Shown: positions 23,504 to 38,300, counted from the first letter of the stretch. The stretch: 64,000 bases of DNA from Mansonella perstans (GCA_037074765.1 JBAMDO010000162.1:62001-126000), one strand, 5' to 3'. A program made the numbers and translations. The notes: a model not told the origin generated them from the letters alone.

Positions 23504-26153
23504 AGTTGACGCTTTATCAGTGTTGATATTTCATCAGTGTTGATAACATATGTTACTAAAATAGGTTTTTTTGAACTTTAACCTGAAATTTAATTAGATT
23601 AAAAAAAAGGCTTTCCTTCCTTTCTTCGACATTAGAGACAAATTAAAACAAAACTAAAAGAACGATAAACAATTTGTAATAGATGAATGAAAAATAAACT
23701 TATGCAAAATATTTATTAGAATTAAAACTTTGTACTAGGCATTGAATATATAATTAAGTATGTAGTAGTAATTAGCCAAAAACTAAACGGGTACCATAGG
23801 TATAATTAGGCTTCGGAATATTTATGTGCAAAAATCAGAATTAACCATACTTTCTTAGAATTAACCATACTTACTTCGTTCTGAAATGAAATTGCAGACT
23901 TACGTTTTTGCTTATTAGTCTCATTAACCTCAGGTAATCATTACATTATGCAGTAAACAATTCATTCACACCTGTAAATGAAATTGATTTATTGGGCACT
24001 TTTTTGATGCCAATTTTTCCATTCATTTTTATTTCTATTTGTTTTTTTTTTTTTTGTTACTTAAAATGTCATTTTTGCTGTCAATTAATTTATTTCAAAC
24101 TTTAATTTGATTTTTTCAGAAGACTTTTTTCAAAATCAAATTTTACTTTATATTTATATTTGCACAATTTTTTTTCTTCACTCAACTATAGCCTTACTGC
24201 TATTTGCTTTTTTAATTTTAAATTTTGCATTTTAGATTAGTAATTTTGTCCACTGAATTCTCTTTACAATAATTAACTGGTTTAAATTAGTTTACTTTTG
24301 ATTCTGTTATTATTCATCCTCTATTATTAATTATTTGCGGCTAATTATTCATTCCTAAAGTAATCTGTGACTAATTTCCGCGGAAATAGAAGTGCTAATT
24401 TGATTAAAAGCAAATAAACTTCCGAGGTACTTTTTGAACAGCGCAAAAAATATTAAAAAAATTGAATTTTCAATCGGCATTAACTTAGTGAACGTGGAGA
24501 ATGCAAGGATTAGAAAGTGTAAAGTGAATTACTTGCTCAGTTATCAGCTAATGAGCCGCCAATTCAGTTTCTAATTAATGAGCTATCAGCTGAGTTACTA
24601 CTATTTCTAATACTAACTGATAGATATTAATAATTAAATTAAGTATTCCGGTGTTTTTTTTTCCAATAATTATTCTCATATGTTAGCTATTCTTTTCTCT
24701 GCTTCTGTTTATTGTTTTTACTTTTTTAAAGCAAAAATAATTAATTTTGTCTGAATTGAAAATGTTTCCAAACCTTTACAATATTATTAATTAACTAAAT
24801 TTTTATCACCTGAACAATTATTAACAATCAACAGGAAATGATGTATTTTTTCCCTTTTTATCCTTTCTTCTTTCACTTTGCAAAATTTTCAATGTTGTCT
24901 TGAATGGTCAAAACTGACCTAAAAAATGGCGGAAAATAAAAAGTTATAAATATTAATTTCTGATAAAAACTAATTAAGTAATTAATTTCCTTTTCTTACT
25001 TTTTGATAATCTCGCTGGAAATTTTTGATAAATCATTTCTTTCTATAACAAACAATTTTAAAAATTCCAAATAAATGAAAAATTAAAAATTCAAAAATTT
25101 GTAAAATTAACAGCATTTAATTTTAATATCTTTAATGCAAAGAATGTCACAGGTTAGTTTCGATATCAATATGCAAATATCGTCGAATTTAAATTTTACT
25201 TAAACAAGCAAGCATATTGATGCTTACCATTTATCTCCTTTTGCCTTTTAACCTTTACTTACTCTTAAACTTTTAGTTGCGTTTATTTTTCATGAATTAA
25301 AAAGAAATTAATTAAAATTTATTATGTTTTCATATTCACTTATCCCTATTTGTGCTAATTGGTTACGTAGCGATAGTAGTAGTGTAAAGATATTATATGT
25401 TATAGCTTTTCAAGCTAGTTATAAGTTAATTACAGTTTATGAAGTGCATATGGAAGTTAGTAATTTGCTTAACTATTATTTCGTAAGCAAGTAAACAAAG
25501 CAGTGATTGGGATGAAATAATTATAAGTTAACAATAATAATTCATGGGATAAAACTTGGAGAGAAAAAGGCAAGAAAAAATTTTTAAACTTAAGAAACTG
25601 GTAAAGCATTTGTTACGAAAGTTTGATTTATGGCGAAGAAAAATTAATTAAAATTTTGAATTGAATTAAAATATGAAAAGTTTATTATGATTGAGTCAGT
25701 TGTTTTGCTTGCATATTTATTGTAATGAGTAATAGTAGCTTAAACAAAAAAAAAAAAAAAAAAAAAATGGAAAAAAACACTGGCACTATGAAACTTTAAT
25801 TTTAAGATAAATAATTAATTTGAAAATTTCAAATTCTCTTGAAGCATTCATCATAATTGAGCAAAAATGCTTTGCCTATTTGTTGGAATAAAATTTCTGG
25901 CAACAATAATTTTATTGTGCGATTTAATAATTAGCCTGGGCTTTATATATTTATCAATGAGTAATTGTTGCTTGTAAAAGATAGGGTTTTGGCTGAATAC
26001 AAATTTAGCCAAAGTTTAAATTTGTTTAAAATTTTTAAAATTTTTTAATTTTAATAGAAAAGAAAAGGAATCATGGATGCTTGAAGGCATAAATTTGAGC
26101 AACGAGGAAAGGAATGTCAGTGAGGAATTTTTTTTCCAAAATCTAGCGGGGTG

Positions 26154-26290
26154 AAATGCTGATAGCCAGAAAGGATAATTTAATAAGTAAAATGGCTTGA
26201 TAGGCGGTAAGGATCTAGTGGACAAAATGTTGATAACTGGAAAGAATATTTTAACGAATAAAGTGCTGTGATAAGCGGAAAAGCTGGATG
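26154..26290. repeat. About 70-bp diverged tandem duplication
   Basis: Copies at about 26154-26221 and 26224-26290 share AATG(C/T)TGATA, a GGAAAG-like block, TTTAA..AATAAA/G and GATAAGCGG/GATAGGCGG, ending near GGATCTAGTG and GCTGGATGTG. Confidence 0.75.
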
Positions 26291-26629
26291 TGGATGCGGA
26301 ATCATTTTTAAACTTCGTTCAGCCAGTTTTATAGTATTAAGACAACCATTAAGAGAGGCCTAACGATTCGTAATTATGAAGTTAAATAATTCTGGAATTA
26401 AATTTTTTCAATTTGCAAAATCATTCAATTAATCTCAAACATTAATGATTTCTAAATTTAAAGTGAAATTTAATAATTTTACGTAATGCAATCGTTTTTC
26501 TTTTTTCACTTCCTTACAAAGTACTTTTTTTTATTTTTTCAAATTAATAATCAAAAACAGCCATGGGCTTGAAAAAGGATGCAAATAAAAAATTTCAACT
26601 AAAAAAAAGGTCAAAAGAAAAATCAACTA

Positions 26630-26707
26630 ATTGACAAATCCGGTTGTTGACTAATAAACTCGGTTTTTGACTAATAAATCCGGTTCTAACTGATAAATCC
26701 TGTTGTT
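26630..26707. repeat. Four-copy 20-bp minisatellite
   Basis: Imperfect units of ACTAATAAATCCGGTTNTTG type at 26630-26649, 26650-26669, 26670-26688 and 26689-26707. Confidence 0.9.
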
Positions 26708-28047
26708 ATCATCAACATATTTCGTTAACACTGCTTTTTTTATTTTTTTGTCTCAGACAGTCTGATCATTTTATTTGTCATCTTCATAGAATAAATAACT
26801 TTTCAAATTTTTTTCCATTTGCTAATTAAGCGATCATGAAATATGATTGCGATAAACTGATATGACTTATCACGATATTTGTGCTTCATATGTTTTCTAT
26901 ATCTATTCATGAATAATTTTCATCAGTTTAAAATTATCCCGAAATTAACAGCATCCAGAAAATTCAGCTTTTTCATTCTTGCCGCTTCTTCTTTCTTTCC
27001 TTTCTTTTTCCTTCCTTTCTCTCTTTTACTTTATTCTCGCCTTACTTGAAAAGAAATGCTTAATCTAATTTGTTCGTTTTTTTTCTTCTTTCAGACATTT
27101 TAAATTTAAATTTCTTGAGAATTCTTGAATATATACGTATATAACGAAATGCAGTGCCATTTTCATGCAATACTTTCAATGTTGTTGTATGATGATAATG
27201 AGTAACGATAATTTGTTGCATGATATAAGAAAGAAAATCATTATAAATTATTGAAACACTTGTGACTTTTTTTTTCTGTGCTAATATTCTGTTGTAAAAT
27301 ATAATTTAGGCAATTTAAATAAAACGCTGAAATGTTATTCTACTACTATTTTCAGTTTACTTTTGAAATTTTAATAAAATTATTAAGCTTTGTGACAAAT
27401 TCTTACGATTTCATTTTATTGTTATACAAATGAAAAAGATGAAATAATTTTATCGAAATAATGAAGCATTTCAACAGTCGCTCATAGATGCATTATGGCA
27501 TTGATAACTTATCACTAATGTAATAATCAGAACAGTGACAATGAATTATAATTTTAAAATTTGTGAGTAGCTAAAAAATTAAAAATAAAAATTGTTAAAT
27601 TAGCAAAGTATAAAGCTTCCAATGAAACATTGCTGGTAATTACTAAATAAATGATAAATTAATTAATTGCTCAAACAGATTTTATATTCGTGAAATAATT
27701 TTAGATTTTAGGCTAATTTTAATTATCTCGGGACGAGTAACAGTTCATGCCACAAATGTAAAGTGAAATGAGAGAACCTTTAATCAACTATGCTGTAAAT
27801 TTTTTAAATTGAGTCTTTAAAATTTTAATTAGAGGAACAAAAAAATAATGAAAGCGGAATCTGAAATGAGTTATAATTAATTCGTTTTTTCTTTTTAATA
27901 TTTTGTTAAAAATGATCGAAATTTTTTGACTGAAAAATAAAATTTAAAAAGTAATACAATTTTATCATTTCGGAAATATTTTTTAAAATTAAAAATTTCT
28001 TATTTTCTGACGTATGGAAAGTGATGTAATTTGACGAAAGATTTCTC

Positions 28048-28240
28048 AGTGAATTTCTCCAAAAAATTACATTTCAAATCATTGAATTATATTGCAAAAT
28101 TATTAATGACATTATAAAACATATTTTTGACATCAGCACCATTTCTTAGTGGATTTCTCAAAGTACATTTCAAATTATTGAATCATATTTTAAGATTAGT
28201 AAATTACATTATAAAAGATATTGTTGACTTCAACACCCTT
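28048..28240. repeat. About 100-bp diverged tandem duplication
   Basis: Both copies read AGTG(A/G)ATTTCTC, then a variable A-rich piece, ACATTTCAAAT(C/T)ATTGAAT, a spacer, ACATTATAAAA(C/G)ATAT, and a (C/T)A(G/A)CACC end. The period is about 100 bp. Confidence 0.8.
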
Positions 28241-31145
28241 TGTGGCCACGTATTAGAGGATACGGTACTTTGTTTATTACGGATAATAATACCAGTAGGC
28301 TACATTTCCAAGTGTGGACTTTTTCCTTTTCACTGCCCGTTACCAAGGAAATAATTCTTTTGTTTCTTTTTCTAATTTAATACATTTGTAAAAATAGAAA
28401 AAAACCGACCATATTGTGAAATTAAATTTTTTAAAAAAACTTTCGGAATTCTGAAATTCTGCGATAATTAAAAACAGCAATTTAGACTTATTATCAATTT
28501 ATAATATTAAATTAAAAGAAATTGAATCATTTCATATGAGGAACCCTATTAAAATTTATTTCAATTGGTTGCTCAGTCCGCAAGCTGCACGTTACGCTAT
28601 GTTCACATATGATGGTAAAAGTTGTTTTCATATCAAAAGAAAGAAAAAAATTGTTTATAAAATGTTGTTCAAACAGTTTAATTATATGAAAATATAAATA
28701 AATCTACTTTTATTTGAAAATCACGTGAGAAATATAAACCTCATTTAGTAAAGTGATAACAAATTTTAAAGATACTGATAACAGCACGCAAATTAACAAG
28801 CAAAATCAGTAAATGTGTGCGATTTTTAAAACACATTCTCTTCTTTCCATGTTTTTCTGTTTAAATTACAATTTCGGGAAGTAATTGAAATTTAAAAAAG
28901 AAAAGAAATTGGTAAAAATATTTCAATTTGAAGAACTTTTCATTCGAAGAATTGTTTTTTTCAGTTCAACTAATAAATGTATTGTAAATGATCATTCGTA
29001 ATTGATCATTCACAAGAAATATTTTTCATTACAAAAAAAGGTTTGAAAAAAAATTTTAATTTTTTACAATAAAATTAATTGCAAGCAAATTATTAGAAAT
29101 AAATTTATTGAGGATAAGCAAAAAAAATTCGAAAATTTTTTTTTCTTCTAGAAATTTTTTATAATTTTTTTGTCTTTTAAAATTGCTTCCTTGAAATTAC
29201 CTTCTCAACAATTATGAATGGTTTTTTAAACAACTTACCTTTCTTTTTCAATGATATTAACAGTATTTTTTTCCAAATAATTCCTTTTTTCCGATAGCAA
29301 TTCAATTTTTTTGCTTTTTCTTGCAGCAAATATTGATAATGCAAAAGAATTTTAAAAGTACAATTGTTGCTAGCTTAGATTAATTCATGATAAAATTAGG
29401 AAATCTATTACGCAACAAATGCAAAATTTACTGGTTCATTTTCATTTTTTAAAATTTAATTTAAAATTTTTAGTTGAATTTGTGTTTTCTATCTTGTTCT
29501 TTTGAATTTAACTTTAAACTCAAATAAAATTGAAAAGGCAAAGGAAAAAGGTCTTTTCAAACATCAAAAGGAAATTTTGCAATTGCGAAAAAAATATTAA
29601 AATGATTGTTGAGAATTGCGAGCATGCACTATCACCTGTAATAAATGACATTTGTACAATTATCATTCAATCTTTTCGTGCAAGTCATTAATTAGTTTTG
29701 TCCGAGTTAACCATTTTTTTTTTTTTTCTAAATGTTTTTCATATTTTATGGAAAAAAAGAAAGCGTATGGCATTTACAATTTTTAATTAATAATTCAATA
29801 TTTCAAAGTTCTTTGTCTTTTCAAATTCACCGCAAGAAATGCGTGCGACATTTAAATTAAATTAGTCAATTTACAAAAATTAAATCAATATGTGTATTGT
29901 TTTATTTCGATAAAGAAATGTTGTTCGAAAGAAAAATGAAAATTCACGAAAAAAAAGTATAATTTCAAATTATTGTATGAAATATTTTCATATGTCTTGG
30001 TCATGAATTAATTATCAAATAGTAGTAATAATTTAGCAGTGAATAATTATTGGCTAATTCATACAGCAAGAAATAAATTTCTTAAAATAATGTTAAAAAT
30101 GATTGCAATTATGATAGAGGTAAGTGAAAATACGTCAACAAGAAATTCAATTTAATACTAAAAATAAACAGACTGAAATTAATTCATGGAGGGAAAAATG
30201 AAAAAATCATAAAATGAGATCATTTTCTTTGAGTGAAAATTGAAATTTACTCTTTCTCCATTGAAAATTCCCTTCAGCACTATTAGTAGTTATTATCAAA
30301 GAAGATAAGTTACCTTATAGAACGAAAGGAATTCAAAGATTCAAATTAACTTTGAAAGGCAATTTTGCAGCAAGTAGCTAATTTAAAGTTAGCATTTTAT
30401 TAAATAAATTCTCAATAAAATAATTAGTTTCATTTTAAATTTATACCATTTGCTTTTAATACATGCAATTTTAATTATATTTAATTAATCATTTCACGTT
30501 TTCATTTCAAAAAATTACTCAAGTAATATTTGTACACTTTCCACGCGCAGATCAAAGTTAGAAGCGACGAAAGTTTATCCATTTGATTGAGCTGACGTAT
30601 GCTATATGAAAGATTTGTAAAGCGGCATATTTAAGGTATAATTTTTTAGCTTAAAAAAGTATTATATATGAGTATTTAATATTTATACTAATAACATCTG
30701 AATTTGTCTTATTTTTATTCTTGATTTCAATAAAATAAGGAAAATTTATTTGTCATCGACAAATTTAACTCAAATTAAAAAAAATCATTTGTGCATGAAA
30801 CTTGAATTTGAAAAAAAGTAGAAAATGGTTATAATAGTAGCAGTAATGTTTACATTTTACTGCAAAAAATTAAATTCTTACATATCTAATTTGAAAAAAT
30901 GTTGAAATGTTTGTAAGCCATTAATACAAATTATGCTAATTTTAGCTTCTATGTTGTAATATCAAAGAGCACGGTATTTAAAAGTATTTAGAATTAATTT
31001 AGATGTATTTTACACTTAATTGAAGATTTTTCAATTCAAATTTTGCAGAATCATTTAAATATATGAAAATATAAGACAGATAGGTAAGTAGCACTTTAGA
31101 AAACAACTAATATATTTCACAATTTGACAATGATTTTTCGATTGC

Positions 31146-31502
31146 ATGAATTTGAATTTTTTCAGTTTTAGAAACAAAAATTTAAGCAGGAAACTGTATT
31201 CAGATGAAATCTTATTGTATACATATGTTCAGGAAGTTTCCTTTTTGAATATATGTGTCAGTTCAGTTTTTGAAATTTTAATTCGTCAACCATTAATCAG
31301 CAGTTTATCAACGTGTCAGCGAATTTTTGATTATCCGGACAGTTTTATGCAAATTTGCTATAATTTCACTACTGTTTCCAAAAACAATATCAGAATAGTT
31401 GAAAGGATCGCTGAACAAAATTTTAGCAAATATACTCAAAATTGTAAAAAAATAATGCAAATTATTTGTGCCGGTCATCTTTTCATGTTTAAATTTGTTT
31501 AA
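31146..31502 (+). CDS. Hypothetical single-exon ORF, 118 aa
   Basis: An ATG-to-TAA frame whose second half has ordinary protein composition, including LSTCQRIFDYPDSFMQICYN and a stretch rich in N, K and I up to IICAGHLF. It has five cysteines, no clear signal peptide and no recognised domain. A TTTTTCAG lies just inside the 5' end, so the coding part could instead be an internal exon. No neighbouring exons were found. It may be a lineage-specific gene, a decayed gene or chance; length and composition are the only support. Confidence 0.3.
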   Translation: MNLNFFSFRNKNLSRKLYSDEILLYTYVQEVSFLNICVSSVFEILIRQPLISSLSTCQRIFDYPDSFMQICYNFTTVSKNNIRIVERIAEQNFSKYTQNCKKIMQIICAGHLFMFKFV

Positions 31503-34500
31503 TAAGAAATCACAAATTTAAAAAAGTTTTTTTCTTATTTAAATATTTCGAGAGTTTTGTAATCATTGTTGGTGGATCGTTTTTGCCGTTTTCGTAGAAT
31601 GAAATTACTGGCATCTTAACGTTTTCCTGATGATAATATCATAATCAATGAATTTTTATTACAAATAATGGAAATGCCGTATTTGATGCACTTGTGCTGC
31701 AAACTAAATTAAGCTAATTTAATTGAGCATAAATTTAAAGATGCAAAAATGAAATTTGAAACAACTGTGCTTAAATTTCAATTCAATAAAATTTTATTAG
31801 CTATAGCATCATCAAATGATTCTTAAATTTTTCTTCACTTTTTTTTATCTTCTTAAATTTAAAAAAATTATTTTTGGATTCATGATTTCCCTAAATGTTG
31901 AAACAAATTGCAGCAAAATTATATTTTGCGATATTGCCTCCCACTTTTCTGTTCATTTTATATTTTTCCAGTTGAAAGAATTTGGAGATTAAAAAAATAA
32001 CACAAATCATTTGAGCGTCTCGATAAATATGATTCACCATTTAATTGATTCGAAAATTTATTGCAATTTTTTATATCGTCTATATTCTCAGAGCAAAATG
32101 TTGTTCATATGTTTGTTAGAAAAATAATTATATTTAACTGAAATTAATTGATGAAGATTTGTGAATAATTATAGGTTGTACCAAATTATGGAAATTGTAA
32201 GATGTTTTAAATGAATTCCGAATTTTTTTCAATTTTTCAAAATCTTCAAATAATTTTCCGGCCGTCTATTTATATTTATTTGTCAACAATTTATGCATGC
32301 ATAAATTATGTGGAACACGAATCAAATGAAAATAATTACTCCTACAAGAAACAAATATTTTTTGACGGATACTTTAAGCAGAAATTGAAGAGTGGTACAA
32401 AAAACCAAAAACATTGAAAGATAGAAATGGTACCAAAGTGGTGCCATTTTGATTTTTCATTTCAACGAATCAATCACCATTACGAAAAAATTCGGCGAAT
32501 GTAAAAAAAAACATTCCCAAATATTTTCGTTTTTGCAATACTGCAAGAAACACCAAAAAAAATGTAGCCAAAAAACCATGACAGTATTTCAGATGATAAA
32601 TTGATTAATTGGCGAATCAATCAGTTTAACTTATCTTAAAATTATTCAAAAGTTTCCAAAAATCAAACACTTGTTTTCTTTTTTCAAATCGAGTCCCGAA
32701 AAAACGTTTTTTAATATGAAATACTTTCAGTAATATGAAATATTTTCATACTTTTTAAAAATATTCAGAAGAATTTGCTTCTTTTTTAAATTTAAGAACA
32801 AGCATTGCAATTTGACCTTAGGAAATGTTAAGTAACAGCTGACTGTTTGACTTGTCTTTTGTATTCATCTATCACTTTGCCTTGTTCTGCTGTTTTTAGC
32901 AAAAAAAAATTTTGTTTTGAGCTTTGTTTTTTTTTTTTTTTGTTTTTATTTCGTTTCTTTTGCATTCTGTTTTCTTTGCTCTTTGATAAAATAATATTTA
33001 TTTTTTCCAATTTAATTTTATTTTCTTAATATTTGAAAGTAAACACGTTGTTTTTTAAAGCGAAAAATCTTATTTTATATTTTTTTTCTTTTGCAATAAA
33101 ATTTTGACTGTTAAAAGATGAATGCACAAAAATGTAAAAAGAAAACATGAAAATATAAGCAAAAAGTAAATGGCCTAAGTAAAAAATGTGCATACAGTAT
33201 ACGGAGAAACAGAAAGTGCGTCGTATATAAGTAAAAAAAGTGTGCGGTACATCGTCATTGTCTTGATTAACGGGAAAATGTGCGGCATACGGAACAGGAT
33301 AATATGTGGTACGCAAATAAACATCAAAATATGTACGTAAAAATATGATATCATTATTTCTACTGCAAGAAATAAACAAAAAAAAGTGTAAGGCGAAATT
33401 CAATACCTAATCGATTGTCAGAGGGGATAGATTTTGAAGAAAGATACATTCCATATCCGTTTTATTAATTGATTTCCAATAATATGAAATTTTGGCAATT
33501 TCAAAAATCCGGAATTATAAATATTTTAAAAAAATTGGAAAAAAAGATGAGAAAAAAGGCAATTTTAATTTCAAATCCAATCAATTAATTGTATTATGTT
33601 ATTTACTTTTTTTTTTAAAATAATTTAAATTAATTTGATGATTGAATAAATATGATAAATTTGAAATAATTTCAAATGAACAAAATATAAAATCATTTAA
33701 ACAGAAGGAAATTTGATAGTATATTCTGAACATTAGCAACTTCAGCAGAAAAGGTGATCAAATGATCCGAAATGTGCTTTCAAATATCATTGATAAATAT
33801 TTGCTTCTTTCACCAAAATTTAAATGATATATTTCAATAAGTGTGCTTTTTTTCGAATTTAAATTAAATTAAAAACAAAAAGAAAAATGTTTTAAAGGAG
33901 ATATAAATATATTATTTCTTTCCATTTATGAATCATTTATTCTTCCTTTCAAAATTTATATTTCGTTTCAACAGCTGATATTATGGTATTGAAACATATG
34001 TTATGCTCATTAATTAATCAACCACCATTCTACTTTAAAATATAAAGTTATCATTAGTTTATTAGTTAATACTGGTGAATATCAGTATGTGGAACTTATT
34101 TAATACAATCATATTTTCCTCGAATTATACTGCACTTCATTAAAATTGCTGCCGTGATTCTATCCATCATAATATGATAGCTATCAGTATCTGCATATAA
34201 ATGTGTATATAAATATTCAATAAAATTATATATAATGAATCATACTGCAGTGTATTATTAATCAGTGATTTAATTCAGAAACTGTAAAATATCAATATCA
34301 TTTACTATCAGTACCTATTAGTGTTTGTATATGAAATATATATTGATATATATCAGAATTGCAATACAATTATGCACATTAATTTACATGAATATGTTAG
34401 TATATTTAATGCACCAATGAGATGTGCTAACACGATGGATAATAGTTTTGTGTAGGTGAATTAGAAGGTGTAGGAGAATTGTTGAAAATACGACATGAAG

Positions 34501-35331
34501 GAACAAATCATCTATCATCATTAAATTCAATCGACGAATAAGCAACAATATGCTTGAACTTACGGAGTAAACTTCTCCAACTGACTTTATTACAATTTGC
34601 TTACATCACTCTCATTGAAAGCTAACATCTCTTCAACTCTAATTATCAACATTCTTGCATAAAATTCCAGTTCCCTCCTCTTCCTCATCCTCTTCTACAT
34701 CATCATTTTCAACCACTAATCAACTAATTTTTCGCAATAATTGAAAGAGGAATAATAAAAATAATGGAAATAGAGAGAGAGAGAAAGAGAGAAAGGAAGA
34801 AAGAGAAAAGAAAGAAGAATGGAAAAGAAAAGGGAATAATGAAGTAAACAAAATTTTTCATTAAACGATTTCAAACAGAAGAGGAACAGGTAGAAGAGAA
34901 ACGTTTGTAAGTATGGTGAATTCAACAGGTCGATATCTTTGCTGTTCATTACGAGTAATTTTTTTTTTTTTTTTTTTTAGTTATTTGTTTGAAAAAATTT
35001 ATCTTTAAAATTTTCAAATTACTTTTATTCATTTGGTTAATACATTTAAATCTTTGAAGTAAAAATTTTTGAATCGATAAAATTTTTGTGTTCGAAAATA
35101 TTTTTGCATATTGCTTATTAAATTTTGATTGTTCTATGGTTAGTTGATAGAAATGCAATATTTTCAGAAAAAATATTTTTTCATACTGATTAATTTTTAT
35201 TTTAAGTTTTCAGATTGTTAAATTAGAAGTGGTAAAATTTTTGATAGAATTTTGCAAGTTTTATAAATTGAGAAATAAATTCAATTTTGACATGAAAATC
35301 GTTCATTGTCCACCATTTGCAACATTTGCAG
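31503..35331. other. AT-rich intergenic DNA upstream of the four-TM gene
   Basis: Contains a minus-strand ORF at 33026-33403 (125 codons, Y/F-rich in the middle, FDVYLRTTYYPVPYAAHFPV) over a slightly GC-richer patch with repeated GTGCGG and TACG motifs at 33200-33345. It has no family match or splice support, so I do not call it a gene. A GA-rich tract is at about 34771-34833 and poly-T at 34961-34978. The 5' exon or exons of the four-TM gene should lie here but I could not identify them. Confidence 0.5.
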
Positions 35332-38300
35332 ACAGCTGGTGTAATAGTAGCGGTAACCGAATTATTAATATGTATGCTAGCCACATATGGTCTAATTCGC
35401 AATCTTCAACTTTTCGGAGCAAATTATTTACTTTGGTTTATTATCGGTTTGTCATTTTTGAATCCTAGTTAAAATTGAAATTAATGAGTCATTGAAATTT
35501 TCCATTGTTACATATAATTAGATATATGCTGTACTGAATCAAATTTCGCACATTTAAATGAACAGAATCAAAATTTATAATTTTATTTAAGCATACGTAC
35601 ACTTGGTAACCATGCTTATTACTTTATGTTATAGAAATTTTGTACCTTATTTGTCAAGATTCAAAATTACAACTTGTATTAATTAAAAAGTAGTTAAATG
35701 ATGTAGTCGTAAATTCATAAACATATTTTCACATATACAGGGAAAATAATTTTCTTTTAAAATTCGACATGTATTTTTAGTTTTTTCGGTATATTTCCAA
35801 TATCTTCTCGGAATAATAACAATAGTTATTGTTTGAATCTGAAATTTAAATTTGAAAGAAGAATTGTATCGCAAGCTGATTTTAAAGTGAAAATTGCAAT
35901 TGTGTTTGCAAGGATAAGGATGGAAATTAAATCAAAATTTAAAGTTTTGTGCAGCTTTTGATGTTTCTATAAATTTTAATTGAGTTACACTTTGTTAGTT
36001 GCTCTTTCATTCAAGAAGTGCAATTAATTAAGGAAAAGAAATCAGTTAAAATTTGTCGGAATATTTTAAGTGTTGCTTGATGAATGGACAAGTAATTGGA
36101 ACTGGCAAAAAAAAAAATGAACTGGTTTGAATGGAAAAAAAAGTAGAAAAAACAAATTATTAGCTACTGCATAATATAAAATTAATAAGTTAATAGCTTA
36201 AATGCAATTCAAGAATAACTATATATTAACTATAACTGCATCAACTGTATTTATTAAGTATATTAAAATATAATAACTTATATAGGAAGGAAAAATAACT
36301 ATATACTAACTCAATTATGCAATTAATTAGCTTGCGAGTTACAACAATGCAATTTATTATGCATAAATATCAGAGATATGAAATTAACTTAATCTTAATA
36401 TTCTCTACATCATCTTTTTTCTATAAGATTGCATTTCCATTATTCTACAGTATTCTCACTTTGTTGTTCAAAGAATGAAATTTTAATTTCTACTACGTTA
36501 AATTTTAAACACTGTACTGTTTTTTTAGGTGTCATAAGTGTGATTGTGCTATTAATAGTAATAGCGATACTACTGTATGCCATCAAAACTGAAAATAGCC
36601 GTCTTTTACTACCACACCTTTCTGCTCAGGTTTGCTTATTGATCTTTTTCATTTAATTTTTTTTACTTTTTTGAATTTTGCTAATTTCGATCTTTTCTTT
36701 TCATCTCAGTTTCTAATTTTAGCAAAAGATCAAATTAATATAAAGCGCTAGTATAAGCCTTAGTATATGCTTAAGCTTTCTTTTAACAATTTTACTATTA
36801 GCAAAAAAATCAATAAAATCATGTTTTTTTTATTTGCAAGTAATTATCGATTGTCCGAAAGTATTGCAAAATTTTTAATCAGCTTACTATAATTTTTCAT
36901 TTTGACATACAGGCAATTAATTTAATTTTTTTAAAAAAATTTTTTTTACAGTTTTTTTATAAACAATTTTTTTCCAACTCTTAAATTATTCACTAAAATT
37001 TATCTCCAGCATTTACCAGCAATTAATTTATTTATCACTTTTTCTCTAAGTTAGTTTTTTTTTAAATAATTTAAAAAATATATATATTTGTTAAATTGTT
37101 TGCATTTTCAAACTTGTTAACTTTAACTTTGTGTTAGTGAAAAATTTGCCGGAATTAAATTACTTCTAACTATTAGTCAAAAATGTTTTAGGAAAATTTT
37201 TTCCTAATATTTTTTAAAAAGTCAATGATGATATTTCAGTCAGACGTCAAGCGTTTTTTAAATACTCATAAAATCTAATTTACTTTATTTTCTGAAAGTT
37301 TTGCTTGAATGAATTATGAAATTGAATTAGGTATATTTTTTTTCACATTTAAAAATTCTAACGAAACCTTTTTCTTTTTTCGCTTCTACTCATAAAATTG
37401 GTTTATTCATTTTATCTTGCATTTAAAAGGTTTTTTTTTTTAATTTTATGAAATCATTTTCCGTCTTCTTTGCTGCTTTAAAAATATTACTGCAATATTT
37501 CATATTTTACCAAAAAAAAAAACCTGACAAATTTATTTTAAATTCTTAACCAACAGTTAAATAAGTGCATTAATTGGCAATTTTAGAAAAAATTTTAACA
37601 GTATTTTCTAATCAATACAAAACAAAATTTATTTTTAAGTCTAATTTTATGCTGATGACTTTCAAATTTTACATAAGCTTCAAAAAAAAAATTTTTTTTT
37701 AATTAAAGAATAATATTAAATTTTGTAAAATCAATAACTGTAAATATTAAATACAAAAAAGCGAAATTAGAATTATTCACTCAGATTAAATTATAACAAA
37801 CAATATGAATAGAATTCGTCATAATCAAGAAGAAATTTTTTATAAATCATAAAATAAGTTCTTTAGGAAATCTTCAATGATATATTGGTTAAATTTTTTC
37901 AATCCTCTAAAAATTTATCGGTATTAATTTTTGCATTTTAATTAAATTAATCAATTTTAGGTCTTCCTAATATTCTTCCTGATCATTGTGGCATTTGTTG
38001 TTACTCTATTGCTAATTTTTGGTGCATACCGCGGTATTCGCAATCTTCTTGGTCATGAAACTTATCATATGACTGATGATGGTTTCGTTTTCTGACCTTT
38101 TTGCTCCTTTTTTTTTTTAAAAATAATAAAGGAAGTTTAGCAAGTTTTTAAAATTTAGCTTTAACTTTACAGAAAATTCACTTTAAAATCAAAAATTTTG
38201 TTTTTGTAAAAAGAAAAAATGAGGAGAAAATTATGAATTTCGAAGAGAAATTTATACCATTTTGGAGGAAGACACGTTTGCATTTTTATGTTCAATTATA

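Larger units (their letters stand above)
23504..31145. other. Large AT-rich intergenic region with local tandem duplications
   Basis: This is the upstream side of the insulin-like gene. I see no convincing exon or RNA gene. It contains a 16-bp direct repeat at about 23839-23873, a tandem duplication at 26154-26290, a four-copy 20-bp minisatellite at 26630-26707 and a roughly 100-bp tandem duplication at about 28048-28240. A plus-strand ORF at 28127-28354 (75 codons) starts inside that duplication and has no splice or family support. The minus-strand ORF at 26016-26225 falls in the other duplication and is probably chance. Confidence 0.55.

Noticed and set aside
33026..33403. 125-codon minus-strand ORF
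   Set aside because: Longer than most in the region but aromatic and AT-driven, with no signal, domain or neighbouring exon; not called as a gene.
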